A DNA stretch of 64,000 nt from Brachybacterium phenoliresistens (GTDB lineage Bacteria; Actinomycetota; Actinomycetes; Actinomycetales; Dermabacteraceae): positions 1 through 64,000 of the forward strand of contig NZ_KK069990.1 of assembly GCF_000576425.1 (NCBI RefSeq), in the 5' to 3' direction. Of the stretch, positions 27,384 to 36,014 are shown piece after piece. Position numbers and translations under genes: made by a program. The first letter of the stretch is position 1. Each line of letters opens with the position of its first letter. The notes under the pieces are model-generated. The model did no database searches. It had not been told where the DNA came from and was given only the letters and a program-made list of their open reading frames with translations.

Positions 27384-27615
27384 GAGGCGCACGCCCGGGA
27401 AAGCCGATTCCTGCGCACATCGGTGCATGTCCTGATCACGGAGGCGCCGCATCGGCCCCGCGGCCCCCATTCCTCTGGCATGCACCGTCGCAGGGCCCGT
27501 AGCATTTCGGGACGAGCGTCGGACACCGTGGTTGAGCACCGTCCGCGCTCTTTTCTTGTGCCCGGATGCACGTCACGTCCGGACATGACCCCATCGTGAG
27601 CCGGGAGGTGCACCC

Positions 27616-28914
27616 ATGACGGAATCCATCGCGACGCCAGTCGTACAGAAGCCGGAGATCTCGACGGCGCGCCGCCGCTACGCGCTGTTCGCGCTGGCGC
27701 TCGGCGGATTCGGGATCGGCAGCGCCGAGTTCGTCTCGATGGGGCTGCTCCCGGGCATCGCCCAGAGCCTCCTGCCGGACACCATGGCCGTGGACCCCGA
27801 GCAGGGCATCGCCCACGCGGGGCTCATGATCAGCGCCTACGCGCTCGGCGTCGTCGTCGGCGCCCCGACCCTCGCCCTGCTGGCCGTGACCATGAGCCGC
27901 AGCCGCATGATCGTGCTGATGGCCGGGGCCCTCGCGCTCGGCACCCTCCTGTCCGCGCTCATGCCGACCTTCGAGCTGGGCCTGCTGGCGCGCTTCGTCG
28001 CCGGCGTCCCCCACGGCGCCTACTTCGGGCTCGCCTCCCTGCTCGCCGCCAGCCTCATGGGGCCCGGCAACCAGGGCAAGGGCGTCGCCCTGGCGATGTC
28101 CGGGCTGACCGTCGCGAACCTCGCCGGCGTCCCCGTGCTCACCGCGATCGGGCAGGCCGCCGGATGGCGCGTCGCCTACGGCATCATCGCCCTCATCTTC
28201 GGGGCGACCGTGATCCTGCTGGTGCGCGCCGTCCCGCGCCAGGAGAAGCCCGTGGGCCGGCGCCTGATCGACGAGCTGCGGGCCTTCCGCCGCCTGCAGC
28301 TGTGGGTCGTCATGGGCATCGCCGCGATCGGCTTCGCCGGCGCCTTCGCGGTCTTCAGCTACATCTCCGACATCGCCCAGAACGTCGCCGGGGCGCCCGC
28401 GAGCTTCGTGCCCTGGCTGCTGGCCGCGGCGGGCCTCGGGATGACCATCGGCAACCTGCTCGGCGGCTGGGCGGCGGACCGCTCCCTGTTCGGGACGCTG
28501 CTGGGCACCTTCCCGGTGTACATCGGCGCGCTGGTGGCCATGGTCCTCAGCGCGCACAGCCCCAGCGGCCTGATCCTCACCTTCTTCCTGGTGAACCTGG
28601 CCAACGCGGTGCTGATCCCGCCGATGCAGACCTGGCTGATCCGCATCGCCGGCCGCAGCGAGGTGCTGGGGGCCTCGCTGAACCACGCCTCCTTCAACGT
28701 GGCCAACGCCCTGGGCGCGGCCCTCGGCGGCGCCGTCATCGCCGCGGGCTTCGGCTTCGAGGCGCCGATCCTCATCGCCCTGGCCCTGTCGGTGCTCGGC
28801 ATGGGCATGGTCGTCACCGCCCTGGCGCTGCTGCGGATCCGCTCCCGCCGCCGCCTCGCGCAGCTGGAGAGCGCGGACATCGCCCTCACCTCCCGCCAGC
28901 GCACCGCGGCCTGA
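27616..28914 (+). CDS. MFS transporter, DHA1/AraJ-like
   Basis: This 432-residue protein has twelve membrane segments and resembles AraJ/YdhP-type drug or sugar efflux proteins. It begins with a cytoplasmic tail, then YALFALALGGFGIGSAEFVS and, after the third helix region, the loop RFVAGVPHGAYFGLAS typical of this group. ATG at 27616 follows GGGAGG. A separate promoter is likely, as 274 bases precede it. The substrate is unknown. The end of the gene contains a short tandem duplication across its stop. Confidence 0.92.
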   Translation: MTESIATPVVQKPEISTARRRYALFALALGGFGIGSAEFVSMGLLPGIAQSLLPDTMAVDPEQGIAHAGLMISAYALGVVVGAPTLALLAVTMSRSRMIVLMAGALALGTLLSALMPTFELGLLARFVAGVPHGAYFGLASLLAASLMGPGNQGKGVALAMSGLTVANLAGVPVLTAIGQAAGWRVAYGIIALIFGATVILLVRAVPRQEKPVGRRLIDELRAFRRLQLWVVMGIAAIGFAGAFAVFSYISDIAQNVAGAPASFVPWLLAAAGLGMTIGNLLGGWAADRSLFGTLLGTFPVYIGALVAMVLSAHSPSGLILTFFLVNLANAVLIPPMQTWLIRIAGRSEVLGASLNHASFNVANALGAALGGAVIAAGFGFEAPILIALALSVLGMGMVVTALALLRIRSRRRLAQLESADIALTSRQRTAA

Positions 28915-28934
28915 TCATCACCGCGGCCTGATCA
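28902..28934 (+). repeat. Tandem CACCGCGGCCTGATCA across MFS stop
   Basis: A 16-base unit occurs at 28902-28917 and 28919-28934, containing the stop TGA. A diverged third copy follows to 28950. Confidence 0.85.
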
Positions 28935-28995
28935 GCGCCGCGGCTTGACACACAGCGTCATCGACCTCCTCCGGTCGGCCCGGCCCGGGCATACA

Positions 28996-29009
28996 GTGGC
29001 TGCAGCCAC
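28996..29009. promoter_or_regulatory. Palindrome GTGGCTGCAGCCAC
   Basis: A perfect 14-base palindrome ends 31 bases before the trans-sulfuration gene. It is a candidate operator for sulfur-dependent control of the gene group 29041-32493. A TTGACA at 28945-28950 could be part of the promoter, though a matching -10 is unclear. Confidence 0.45.
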
Positions 29010-29040
29010 CGCCTGACCGAGCCGATCCGGAGGATCATCC

Positions 29041-30174
29041 GTGCACATCCAGACCGCCGCTGTGCAGACCCTGCGCGACCACGAGCACGGAGCGGTCGTG
29101 CCGCCCCTCCACCTCGCCTCGACCTTCGAGCTCGACCCGGAGACGGCCGATGGCCCCTACGCCTACCAGCGCGGCTCCAACCCCACCCGGGCGCAGCTCG
29201 AACGGGTCCTCGCGGTCCTGGACGGCGCCGAGCACGGCTTCGCCTTCGCCACCGGCATGGCGGCCACCGCCGCGGCGTTCTCGATCCTCGAGGTCGGGGA
29301 CGAGGTGATCCTCTCCGCCGGCGTGTACGGCGGGACGTACCGCCTGGTCGACAAGTACTTCGCGGCCCGCGGGCTGACCCCGCGCTTCGTCGAGGACCTC
29401 GGCACCCTCACCGACGACGACCTCACCGAGCGCACCCGCATCGTCTTCGTGGAGACCCCGGCGAACCCGACCCTGCGCATCACGGACCTGCGGCGCATCG
29501 TGGAGCTCGCCCACCGCCACGGCGCCCTCGTCATCGTGGACAACACCTTCATGACCGGGGTGCTGCAGCGCCCCCTCGAGCTCGGGGCCGACGTCGTCGT
29601 GCAGTCGGCGACGAAGTTCCTCTCGGGCCACTCCGACATCCTCGCCGGCACCATCACCACGAACGACGCCGACCTCGCCGCCCGCTTCGCCCTCGCGCAG
29701 AAGGCCCTCGGCGGGGTGCTGCCGCCCTTCGACTCCTACCGCCTGATCCAGACCATCAAGACCCTGCCGCTGCGCCTGGAGCGCCAGCAGGCCAATGCCG
29801 TCGCGATCGCCGAGCACCTGCGCGAGCACCCGGCGATCGCCGCGGTGCACGTGCCCGGCTCCTTCAGCGAGGAGGAGGCGCGCATCCACGACTCCCAGGC
29901 CACCGGCCCCGGCGCCGTGCTCTCCTTCGAGCTGGCCCCCGAGCTGGACCGCGTCGCGTTCCTGCGGGCCCTGAAGTACCCCGCCTACGCGGTGAGCCTC
30001 GGCGGCGTGGAGTCGCTGATCTGCCACCCCGCCACCATGACGCACGAGGCCATGACGCCCGAGGCGCAGGCGGAGGCCGGCATCAGCCAGGAGCTGCTGC
30101 GGCTGTCCGTCGGCATCGAGGACGTCGCCGACCTCATCGAGGACCTCGACCAGGCCCTCGCCGCCGCCCGCTGA
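29041..30174 (+). CDS. Cystathionine gamma-synthase/lyase family PLP enzyme
   Basis: This 377-residue enzyme belongs to the Cys/Met-metabolism PLP family. The PLP-binding lysine is K192 in QSATKFLSGHSDILAG. Phosphate-binding and substrate motifs include YQRGSNPTR, FATGMAAT, VETPANPT and VSLGGVESLICHPATMTH. Gamma-synthase, gamma-lyase and beta-lyase are not separable by sequence alone. The GTG at 29041 follows GGAGGATC. The following amino-acid ABC transporter, 26 bases away, is of cystine type, so imported cystine or cystathionine-related thioethers are plausible substrates. Confidence 0.95.
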   Translation: MHIQTAAVQTLRDHEHGAVVPPLHLASTFELDPETADGPYAYQRGSNPTRAQLERVLAVLDGAEHGFAFATGMAATAAAFSILEVGDEVILSAGVYGGTYRLVDKYFAARGLTPRFVEDLGTLTDDDLTERTRIVFVETPANPTLRITDLRRIVELAHRHGALVIVDNTFMTGVLQRPLELGADVVVQSATKFLSGHSDILAGTITTNDADLAARFALAQKALGGVLPPFDSYRLIQTIKTLPLRLERQQANAVAIAEHLREHPAIAAVHVPGSFSEEEARIHDSQATGPGAVLSFELAPELDRVAFLRALKYPAYAVSLGGVESLICHPATMTHEAMTPEAQAEAGISQELLRLSVGIEDVADLIEDLDQALAAAR

Positions 30175-30200
30175 CCCCGCCCCCACCCCCTGGAGTTGAG

Positions 30201-31049
30201 ATGACCTCCCTGTCCCGCCGCACCACCCTCGTCGCCGCGAGCGGCACCGGCCTGGCCGCCCTCCTGGCCGCCTGCGGTCCGGCCCAGAACCGCTCCGAGG
30301 ACGGGTCCGTCGTCAGCGACGGCGGCTCCTCCGCGGCCGAGGACACCCTCGCCCGCATCCGGTCCAGCGGCACCGTCCGCATCGGCCTCGAGGGCACCTA
30401 CAAGCCCTACGCCTTCCACGACGCCTCCGGTGCCCTGGTCGGCTTCGAGAAGGACATCGCCGACGCCGTCGCGAAGGGCCTGGGCGCCGAGCCCGAGTAC
30501 ATCGAGACCGAATGGGACTCGCTCATCGCGGGCCTGGACGTCGACAAGTACGACCTGGTCATCAACAACGTGGGCATCACCCCCGAGCGCCAGGAGAAGT
30601 ACCTGTTCACCGAGCCCTACGCGCGGTCCATCGGCCGTGTGGCGGTGCCGGAGTCCTCGAGCGCGCAGGCGATCGCAGACCTCGAGGGCAAGCGCGCCGC
30701 GCAGACGGCGACCTCCAACTGGGCCGAGCAGATGACGGGCCTGGGCCTGGAGATCGTGCCCGTGCAGGGCTTCGCCGAGGCCATCGAGCTGGTCGTGCAG
30801 GAGCGCGTGGACGCCACCGCCAACGACCTCGTCTCCTTCCAGTCCTACCTCGACGAGCACCCCGACGCCGCCTTCCGCCTGCTGGACGAGGAGCTGCCCA
30901 CCGAGACCGTGGTCGGCGTGATCATGCCGAAGGGCCAGGAGGCGCTGCTGGCGGAGGTCGACGAGATCCTCGCCGGGATGAAGGCCGACGGCTCCCTCGC
31001 CGGCATCTACCAGGAGTGGGTGGGCCAGGACCTCTCCCCGCAGGAGTGA
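30201..31049 (+). CDS. Amino-acid (cystine-type) ABC transporter substrate-binding lipoprotein
   Basis: This 282-residue lipoprotein is anchored at C25 of lipobox LLAAC and exported with an Arg-rich signal. The mature part is a family 3 solute-binding protein: VRIGLEGTYKPYAFHD, then GFEKDIADAVAKGLG, DLVINNVGITPERQEKY and GIYQEWVG. The order after a trans-sulfuration enzyme, and similarity in layout to TcyABC, suggest cystine or a related sulfur amino acid. The polar amino-acid transporter family also includes glutamine and histidine systems. Confidence 0.92.
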   Translation: MTSLSRRTTLVAASGTGLAALLAACGPAQNRSEDGSVVSDGGSSAAEDTLARIRSSGTVRIGLEGTYKPYAFHDASGALVGFEKDIADAVAKGLGAEPEYIETEWDSLIAGLDVDKYDLVINNVGITPERQEKYLFTEPYARSIGRVAVPESSSAQAIADLEGKRAAQTATSNWAEQMTGLGLEIVPVQGFAEAIELVVQERVDATANDLVSFQSYLDEHPDAAFRLLDEELPTETVVGVIMPKGQEALLAEVDEILAGMKADGSLAGIYQEWVGQDLSPQE

Positions 31050-31055
31050 GGGCCC

Positions 31056-31724
31056 GTGCCCGAGCTGCTGGACCTGTGGATCTCCTCGCTGCCCCGCCTG
31101 CTGGGCGCGACGATCCGCACCACCGTCCCCCTGTCCCTCATCTCCTTCGCGATCGCCCTGGTGATCGCCGTGATCACGGCGCTGCTGCGCCTGTACGGCC
31201 CGGCGCCGCTGAAGGCGGTCGCCTGGCTGTACGTGTGGGTGTTCCGCGGGACGCCGCTGGTGGTCCAGCTGTTCATCGTGTTCTTCGGCCTGCCCAACGT
31301 CGGCATCGTCTTCTCCTCGTTCACGGCGGCGGTGGTCACCCTCGCCCTGAACACGGGCGCCTACGCCTCCGAGGCCGTGCGCGCCAGCCTGCTGTCGATC
31401 CCGCGCGGACAGTTCGAGGCGGCGCAGACCCTCAACCTCTCGCGGGCCACGACGCTGCGCCGGGTGGTCGCCCCGCAGGCCTTCCGCATCGTGCTGCCGC
31501 CGCTGACCAACGACTTCATCGACCTGGTCAAGGGCACCAGCCTGGTCTTCGCCATCACCATCACCGACGTCTTCCAGGTCGGTCGGCAGATCGCCGCCGC
31601 GAACTACGAGCCGCTGATCATGTACACCCTGGTCGCCCTCATCTACCTGGTGATCGTCTCCCTGCTGAGCATCCTGCAGGGCGTGCTCGAGAGGAAGGTG
31701 TCCGTCCATGTCCGCAGCAGCTGA
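31056..31724 (+). CDS. Amino-acid ABC transporter permease
   Basis: This 222-residue permease has about five helices and the HisMQ-type signatures RGTPLVVQLFIVFFGLP and AIRFEAA-like GQFEAAQTLNLS, followed by the coupling loop before QAFRIVLPPLTNDFI. The GTG at 31056 follows a GGAG and lies 6 bases after the binding-protein stop. It overlaps the ATPase gene by 17 bases, so they form one operon. Confidence 0.94.
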   Translation: MPELLDLWISSLPRLLGATIRTTVPLSLISFAIALVIAVITALLRLYGPAPLKAVAWLYVWVFRGTPLVVQLFIVFFGLPNVGIVFSSFTAAVVTLALNTGAYASEAVRASLLSIPRGQFEAAQTLNLSRATTLRRVVAPQAFRIVLPPLTNDFIDLVKGTSLVFAITITDVFQVGRQIAAANYEPLIMYTLVALIYLVIVSLLSILQGVLERKVSVHVRSS

Positions 31725-32493
31725 CCGTCCCGCCGCCGGCCGCACCGCGGGCGCGCCGCTGCGACTGACGGGGATCCGCAAGACCTTCGGCGAGCTCGTC
31801 GCCCTGGACGGCGTGGACCTCGAGGTGCCGCGCGGCACCACGACCGTGCTGCTGGGGCCCTCCGGCTCCGGGAAGTCCACCCTGCTGCGCTGCATCAACC
31901 TGCTCGAGACGCCGGACGCCGGGCGCATCGACCTGGGCGACGGGCCCGTGGACCTCGGCGGCATCCTGCCGCGGCGCACGGTGCGCCAGGTGCGCTCGCG
32001 CTCGACCATGGTCTTCCAGCAGTTCAACCTCTTCCCGCACCTGACGGCGCTCGGCAACGTCGCCCTGGCCCCGGTCCATGCGCGCGGCCTGTCCCGCTCC
32101 GCGGCCGATGAGCTGGCCCGCGGCCTGCTCGCGAAGGTGGGCCTCGCGGAGAAGGCCGATGCCTACCCCGACCGCCTCTCCGGCGGCCAGCAGCAGCGCG
32201 TCGCGATCGCCCGGGCGCTCGCGATGGACCCCGACTTCCTGCTGTTCGACGAGCCGACCTCCGCGCTGGACCCCGAGCTCGCGGCGGAGGTCGTCGCCGT
32301 GCTCGCGGACCTCGCCGCGGAGGACCGCACCCTGGTGGTCGTCACCCACTCGCTCGCCTTCGCCCGCCGCGTCGCGGACCGCGTGGTCTTCCTCGAGGAC
32401 GGCCGCATCGTCCAGGACGGCTCCCCGCAGGACTTCTTCGAGAGCGAGGACCCGCGGCTGCGGCGCTTCCGGGACGTGGTCGGCTCGGTGTGA
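31708..32493 (+). CDS. Amino-acid ABC transporter ATP-binding protein
   Basis: This 261-residue ATPase drives the preceding importer. Walker A is GPSGSGKS (50-57), signature LSGGQQQR near 157-164, Walker B LLFDEPTSALD, and the Q-loop is in VFQQFNLFPHLT. A switch histidine lies in VTHSLAFARR. It is last in the operon, and its ATG lies within the permease gene. Confidence 0.96.
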   Translation: MSAAADRPAAGRTAGAPLRLTGIRKTFGELVALDGVDLEVPRGTTTVLLGPSGSGKSTLLRCINLLETPDAGRIDLGDGPVDLGGILPRRTVRQVRSRSTMVFQQFNLFPHLTALGNVALAPVHARGLSRSAADELARGLLAKVGLAEKADAYPDRLSGGQQQRVAIARALAMDPDFLLFDEPTSALDPELAAEVVAVLADLAAEDRTLVVVTHSLAFARRVADRVVFLEDGRIVQDGSPQDFFESEDPRLRRFRDVVGSV

Positions 32494-32497
32494 CCGT

Positions 32498-32521
32498 CGG
32501 GGCCGCCGGGCGGGCGCCCCG
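32498..32521 (+). terminator. Candidate terminator after ABC importer
   Basis: CGGGGC (32498-32503) pairs with GCCCCG (32516-32521) just after the stop; the stem is short. Confidence 0.4.
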
Positions 32522-32566
32522 TGCGGCCACCGCGCCCCGTGGGTCCGCCGCGCCCCGTGCGTCCGC
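32513..32566. repeat. Three 18-base tandem repeats
   Basis: Units at 32513-32530, 32531-32548 and 32549-32566 share the core GCGCCCCGTGnG. They lie between the importer and the Bax-inhibitor gene and have no clear coding role. Confidence 0.75.
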
Positions 32567-32618
32567 CGCCCCCATTGCGCCCAGAGCGGAGGCCCAGCTG
32601 GCGCCCGGGTTGCCCCGG

Positions 32619-32624
32619 TAGCAT
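32619..32624 (+). promoter_or_regulatory. -10 box TAGCAT of Bax inhibitor gene
   Basis: TAGCAT would give a leader of about 31 bases containing the AAGGAG ribosome site. The -35 is unclear. Confidence 0.4.
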
Positions 32625-32661
32625 GTGCCGCATCGCACGCACGTGCCAGCTAAGGAGCGAC

Positions 32662-33516
32662 ATGGCCCGCCACAACATCATCTTCGGTCGAGACAAGGAG
32701 CTGCATCAGCCCGCCTACGCGGGCGCCGGCCAGCAGGCCCAGTCCTGGCAGCCGTACCAGGCGCCCCAGGAGGATCTCGAGACCCTCTACGCACGCCCCG
32801 CCGCGACCGGTCACGACACCGGGCGCATGACGATGCGCGATGCGCTGAACGCGATCACCGCCACCCTGGGCGTGATCATCGTGGTCGGCGCCGTGGTGAC
32901 CTTCCTGCCCACCGCGCTGTCCCTGGTCATGGGCGAGACCGGTGCCCAGATCGGTCTGGCCATCGGCATGGGCGCCCTGATCATCGGCCTCATCGGGTCC
33001 CTCGTGATGGGCCTGGTCAACGCCTTCCGGCGCCAGCCCGGGCCGGTGGCCGTGCTCGTCTACGCCGTCTTCGAGGGCCTGCTGCTGGGCGGTCTCAGCG
33101 GCATGCTGGAGATGACCTACCCCGGCATCGCCCTGCAGGCGGTCATCGCGACCTTCGCCGTGGCCGGCACCGTCCTGGTCTTCTTCCGGATGGGCATCCT
33201 GCGCACCTCGCCGCTGCTGACGAAGATCTTCATGGTGGCGATGGTGGCCTACCTGCTGTTCGGCCTCGTGAACATCGGCTTCATGATCTTCGCCGGCTAC
33301 AGCCTGCGCTCGGGCCTGATCGGCATGGTCATCGGCGGCATCGCCGTGTGCCTGGCCTCCTACTCGCTGGTCATGGACTTCGAGGAGATCCAGGCGGGCG
33401 TCGGGAACGTGGCGCGCGCCTACGCCTGGCGCTGCGCCTTCGGCGTCGCCGCCACCCTCGTGTGGATGTACATCGAGATCCTGCGGATCATCGCGATCCT
33501 GCGCGGCAGCGACTGA
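32662..33516 (+). CDS. Bax inhibitor-1/YccA-like membrane protein
   Basis: This 284-residue protein has a polar N-terminus (1-60) and seven membrane helices. It belongs to the Bax inhibitor-1/YccA superfamily as used in actinobacteria: VYAVFEGLLLGGLSGMLE, then SLVMDFEEIQAGV and a short charged C-terminus. Some homologues are calcium or proton leak channels, but function here is not known. The ATG at 32662 has AAGGAG upstream. A strong hairpin follows at 33549-33578. Confidence 0.9.
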   Translation: MARHNIIFGRDKELHQPAYAGAGQQAQSWQPYQAPQEDLETLYARPAATGHDTGRMTMRDALNAITATLGVIIVVGAVVTFLPTALSLVMGETGAQIGLAIGMGALIIGLIGSLVMGLVNAFRRQPGPVAVLVYAVFEGLLLGGLSGMLEMTYPGIALQAVIATFAVAGTVLVFFRMGILRTSPLLTKIFMVAMVAYLLFGLVNIGFMIFAGYSLRSGLIGMVIGGIAVCLASYSLVMDFEEIQAGVGNVARAYAWRCAFGVAATLVWMYIEILRIIAILRGSD

Positions 33517-33548
33517 CACCGGAGGGGCACGGCCTCTCGCATATGCTG

Positions 33549-33578
33549 GAACGGCGGGTCCCTCGGGGCCCGCCGTTC
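33549..33578 (+). terminator. Strong terminator after Bax inhibitor gene
   Basis: GAACGGCGGG (33549-33558) pairs with CCCGCCGTTC (33569-33578); inner bases extend the stem with a GU pair. TATGCT at 33542-33547 may be a -10 for cls, so the hairpin could also lie in the cls leader. Confidence 0.8.
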
Positions 33579-33604
33579 CTGCGTCCGAGCCGAGGAGACC
33601 GCGC

Positions 33605-35092
33605 GTGCACGAGCTGCTGAGCTGGCTGTCGGAGCACTACGTCCTCCTCCTCACCTGGCTGTACTGGTCGGTGGACGTCGTGCTGCGCATCGTCGGCGTG
33701 ATCGTGGTGCCCCGCCGCCGCCGTCCCGGCTCCGCGGTCGCGTGGCTGTTCGCCATCATGCTGCTGCCCGTGGTCGGGTTCCCGCTGTACCTGATGCTCG
33801 GCAAGGCCGAGCTGCCGCGCAAGCGCCGCGAGAAGCAGAAGATCGTCAACCGCCTGATGCGGGTGCGGGCCCAGTCCCTGCCCGACAGCGAGCTGGACGA
33901 GGACGTCCCCAGCTGGCTGCAGTCCGCCGTGCGGCTGAACCGCGAGCTCGGCGCCTTCCCCCTGACCGGCCACAACAGCGCGGACTTCGAGATCGACTAC
34001 CAGACCTCGCTGGACCGCATGGCCGCGGACATCCGCACCGCCACCTCGGACGTCCACGTGCTCTTCTACACGATGGGCCTGGACGACGTCACCCGGAACT
34101 TCTTCGACGCCCTCGCCGAGGTCGCGGACCGCGGGGTGCACGTGCGCGTGCTCTACGACCACCTGGGCTCGGTGACCCACTGGCCGGTCTACCGCGCCAT
34201 GCGCCGGCACCTGGACGCCCACGGGATCGAGCACTTCCCGATGATGCCCGTGAAGCCGTTCAGCGACGGCGCCTTCCAGCGCCCCGACCTGCGCAACCAT
34301 CGCAAGCTGCTGATCGTCGACGGGCGCATCGGGTGGATGGGCAGCCAGAACATCATCGCCCCGCACTACGACAAGCGCGCGAACATCCGCCGCGGACTGC
34401 GCTGGCAGGAGACGATGGTGCGCTTCGGCGGGCCGATCGTCTCGGAGATGAACCTGCTGTTCGCCACGGACTGGTTCTACGAGTCCGGGCAGAGCCTGGA
34501 CCGGGCGACGGTCGTGAACACCGCGCCGGACGCCACGGGCAGCTACGAGTGCCAGCTGGTGCCCAGCGGCCCGGGCTTCGTCCTCGAGAACAACCTGCTG
34601 CTGTTCAACCAGCTCTTCTACAGCGCCCAGGAGCGCATCGTCGCCGTCTCGCCCTACTTCGTGCCCGACGAGTCGATGTTCTCCGCCCTGGTGACCGCGG
34701 CGCGCCGCGGCGTGGACGTGGAGCTGTTCGTGTCCGAGATCGGCGACCAGTTCCTCGTGTACCACGCCCAGCGCTCGTACTACACCGCCCTGCTCGAGGC
34801 CGGGGTGCGGATCCAGCTGTACGCCGCGCCGGGGATCCTCCACGCCAAGCACGTGAGCATCGACGACTCGGTGACGGTGATCGGCTCCTCCAACATGGAT
34901 ATCCGCTCGTTCCTGCTGGACATGGAGTCCTCCATGATGATCGGCGGCACCGACTTCATGGTGAAGATGCACGAGGTCGAGGACGTCTACCGCTCTCGCA
35001 GCCGGGAGCTCACCCTCGAGGAGTGGCGGGGGCGCCCGGCCCTGACCCGGCTGCTGGACAACACCTGCCGCCTGGCCTCCGCGGTGGTGTGA
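33605..35092 (+). CDS. cls: Cardiolipin synthase (phospholipase D family)
   Basis: This 495-residue membrane enzyme makes cardiolipin from two phosphatidylglycerols. Two N-terminal helices (about 10-60) are followed by two phospholipase D domains. The first HKD motif is HRKLLIVDGRIGWMGSQN near 231, the second HAKHVSIDDSVTVIGSSN near 413. The GTG at 33605 has GAGGAGA upstream. It stands alone and converges on the secreted-protein gene across a hairpin. Confidence 0.96.
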   Translation: MHELLSWLSEHYVLLLTWLYWSVDVVLRIVGVIVVPRRRRPGSAVAWLFAIMLLPVVGFPLYLMLGKAELPRKRREKQKIVNRLMRVRAQSLPDSELDEDVPSWLQSAVRLNRELGAFPLTGHNSADFEIDYQTSLDRMAADIRTATSDVHVLFYTMGLDDVTRNFFDALAEVADRGVHVRVLYDHLGSVTHWPVYRAMRRHLDAHGIEHFPMMPVKPFSDGAFQRPDLRNHRKLLIVDGRIGWMGSQNIIAPHYDKRANIRRGLRWQETMVRFGGPIVSEMNLLFATDWFYESGQSLDRATVVNTAPDATGSYECQLVPSGPGFVLENNLLLFNQLFYSAQERIVAVSPYFVPDESMFSALVTAARRGVDVELFVSEIGDQFLVYHAQRSYYTALLEAGVRIQLYAAPGILHAKHVSIDDSVTVIGSSNMDIRSFLLDMESSMMIGGTDFMVKMHEVEDVYRSRSRELTLEEWRGRPALTRLLDNTCRLASAVV

Positions 35093-35099
35093 GGCGGCG

Positions 35100-35122
35100 G
35101 GGCGAGGTCCGCGGCCTCGCCC
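35100..35122. terminator. Bidirectional terminator, cls/membrane protein
   Basis: GGGCGAGG (35100-35107) and CCTCGCCC (35115-35122) with a 7-base loop lie between convergent stops. Confidence 0.65.
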
Positions 35123-35134
35123 GGTCGCCGGCGC

Positions 35135-35920
35135 TCAGCTGATGCCGGTGACGGAGGCCAGGGCGTCGGCGACGGCCTGCTTCTGCTCGGCGTTGTCGAC
35201 GGGGACCTCGGAGAGGAAGACGCTCGGCCCCTCCGGGGTGGAGACGACCACGAGCGTGATGGCGTAGCCGGTGATGCTCTCCGAGGGACCCTTCGTGAAC
35301 AGGTAGTCGACGGTGACCTGGTAGCCGGTCATCCCGTCGATCTCGACCTCCGTGCCCTTGCGGTTCGACTCCGCGCGGCCGGAGGCCTCGCTCCACAGCC
35401 ACGAGCTGCTGATGAAGCAGTCGGTCATGCGCTCGGCGGCGGCCTTGTCCCCCGGGTACTCGACCCCGTCCTGCCAGTGGACCTTGGCCACCGAGACCGT
35501 GGAGACCCAGTCGCTGTCCGCGGCCGCCGGCGCGACGGCCATGGCGCTGTCCTCGGTGAAGTGGAGGTTCGTCGTGTAGTGCCGGTCCGGGAAGCTCGAC
35601 GGCGGCGTGAACTGCAGGCCCCCGCCGCGCAGCTTCCCGCTGGGGTTGGTGGAGCTGCGGCCCTGGTCCTCGGGGGCCCAGCAGCGCTCCTCGGCGACCT
35701 CGCCGGTGGGGGTGGCCGAGGCGCTCGTCGTGGTCGCCGCGGTGGCGCTCGTGGTGGGGGCGCTGGTCGGGTCGCCGCCGGCCGTCACGGTGCGCACCAC
35801 CAGGTACGCCACCGCCATGCCCACGATGAGCAGGAACACCAGGGCGAAGGTGATGCCTCCGTAGAGCAGGGCGCGGGTGCGGCCGCCGCCGCCGCGGGGA
35901 GGCTTCGGTGCGGTGTACAT
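35135..35920 (-). CDS. Membrane-anchored extracytoplasmic protein, paralogue A
   Basis: This 261-residue protein has a short Pro/Gly-rich cytoplasmic start, one helix (about 18-42), a Thr/Ser/Ala stalk (50-75) and an extracellular domain of about 185 residues. Cysteines lie in ERCWAP and MTDCFISS and could form a disulfide. It shares the CWxP, RGGxLxxTxP and C-terminal VSTPEGPSVFLSEV-like pattern with the next upstream gene, so the two are paralogues. No known family is recognised. The ATG at 35920 has AAGGAG upstream. An 18-base G run lies 62 bases upstream in its promoter or leader. Confidence 0.8.
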   Translation of the reverse strand: MYTAPKPPRGGGGRTRALLYGGITFALVFLLIVGMAVAYLVVRTVTAGGDPTSAPTTSATAATTTSASATPTGEVAEERCWAPEDQGRSSTNPSGKLRGGGLQFTPPSSFPDRHYTTNLHFTEDSAMAVAPAAADSDWVSTVSVAKVHWQDGVEYPGDKAAAERMTDCFISSSWLWSEASGRAESNRKGTEVEIDGMTGYQVTVDYLFTKGPSESITGYAITLVVVSTPEGPSVFLSEVPVDNAEQKQAVADALASVTGIS

Positions 35921-35981
35921 CGGGGCGGTGCTCCTTCGCGGGGACGGGATGCGGGGCGGGGAGGGAGGAGAAGGACGGGAC

Positions 35982-35999
35982 GGGGGGGGGGGGGGGGGG
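35982..35999. repeat. Homopolymer of 18 G
   Basis: Eighteen consecutive G bases (C on the coding strand of the downstream gene) lie 62-79 bases before the ATG of paralogue A and 15 bases from the end of paralogue B. Such tracts vary in length by slippage, and when near promoters can switch expression. Read count may also be imperfect in an assembly, so the exact length is uncertain. Confidence 0.9.
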
Positions 36000-36014
36000 C
36001 CGTAGGGGCCGGGC

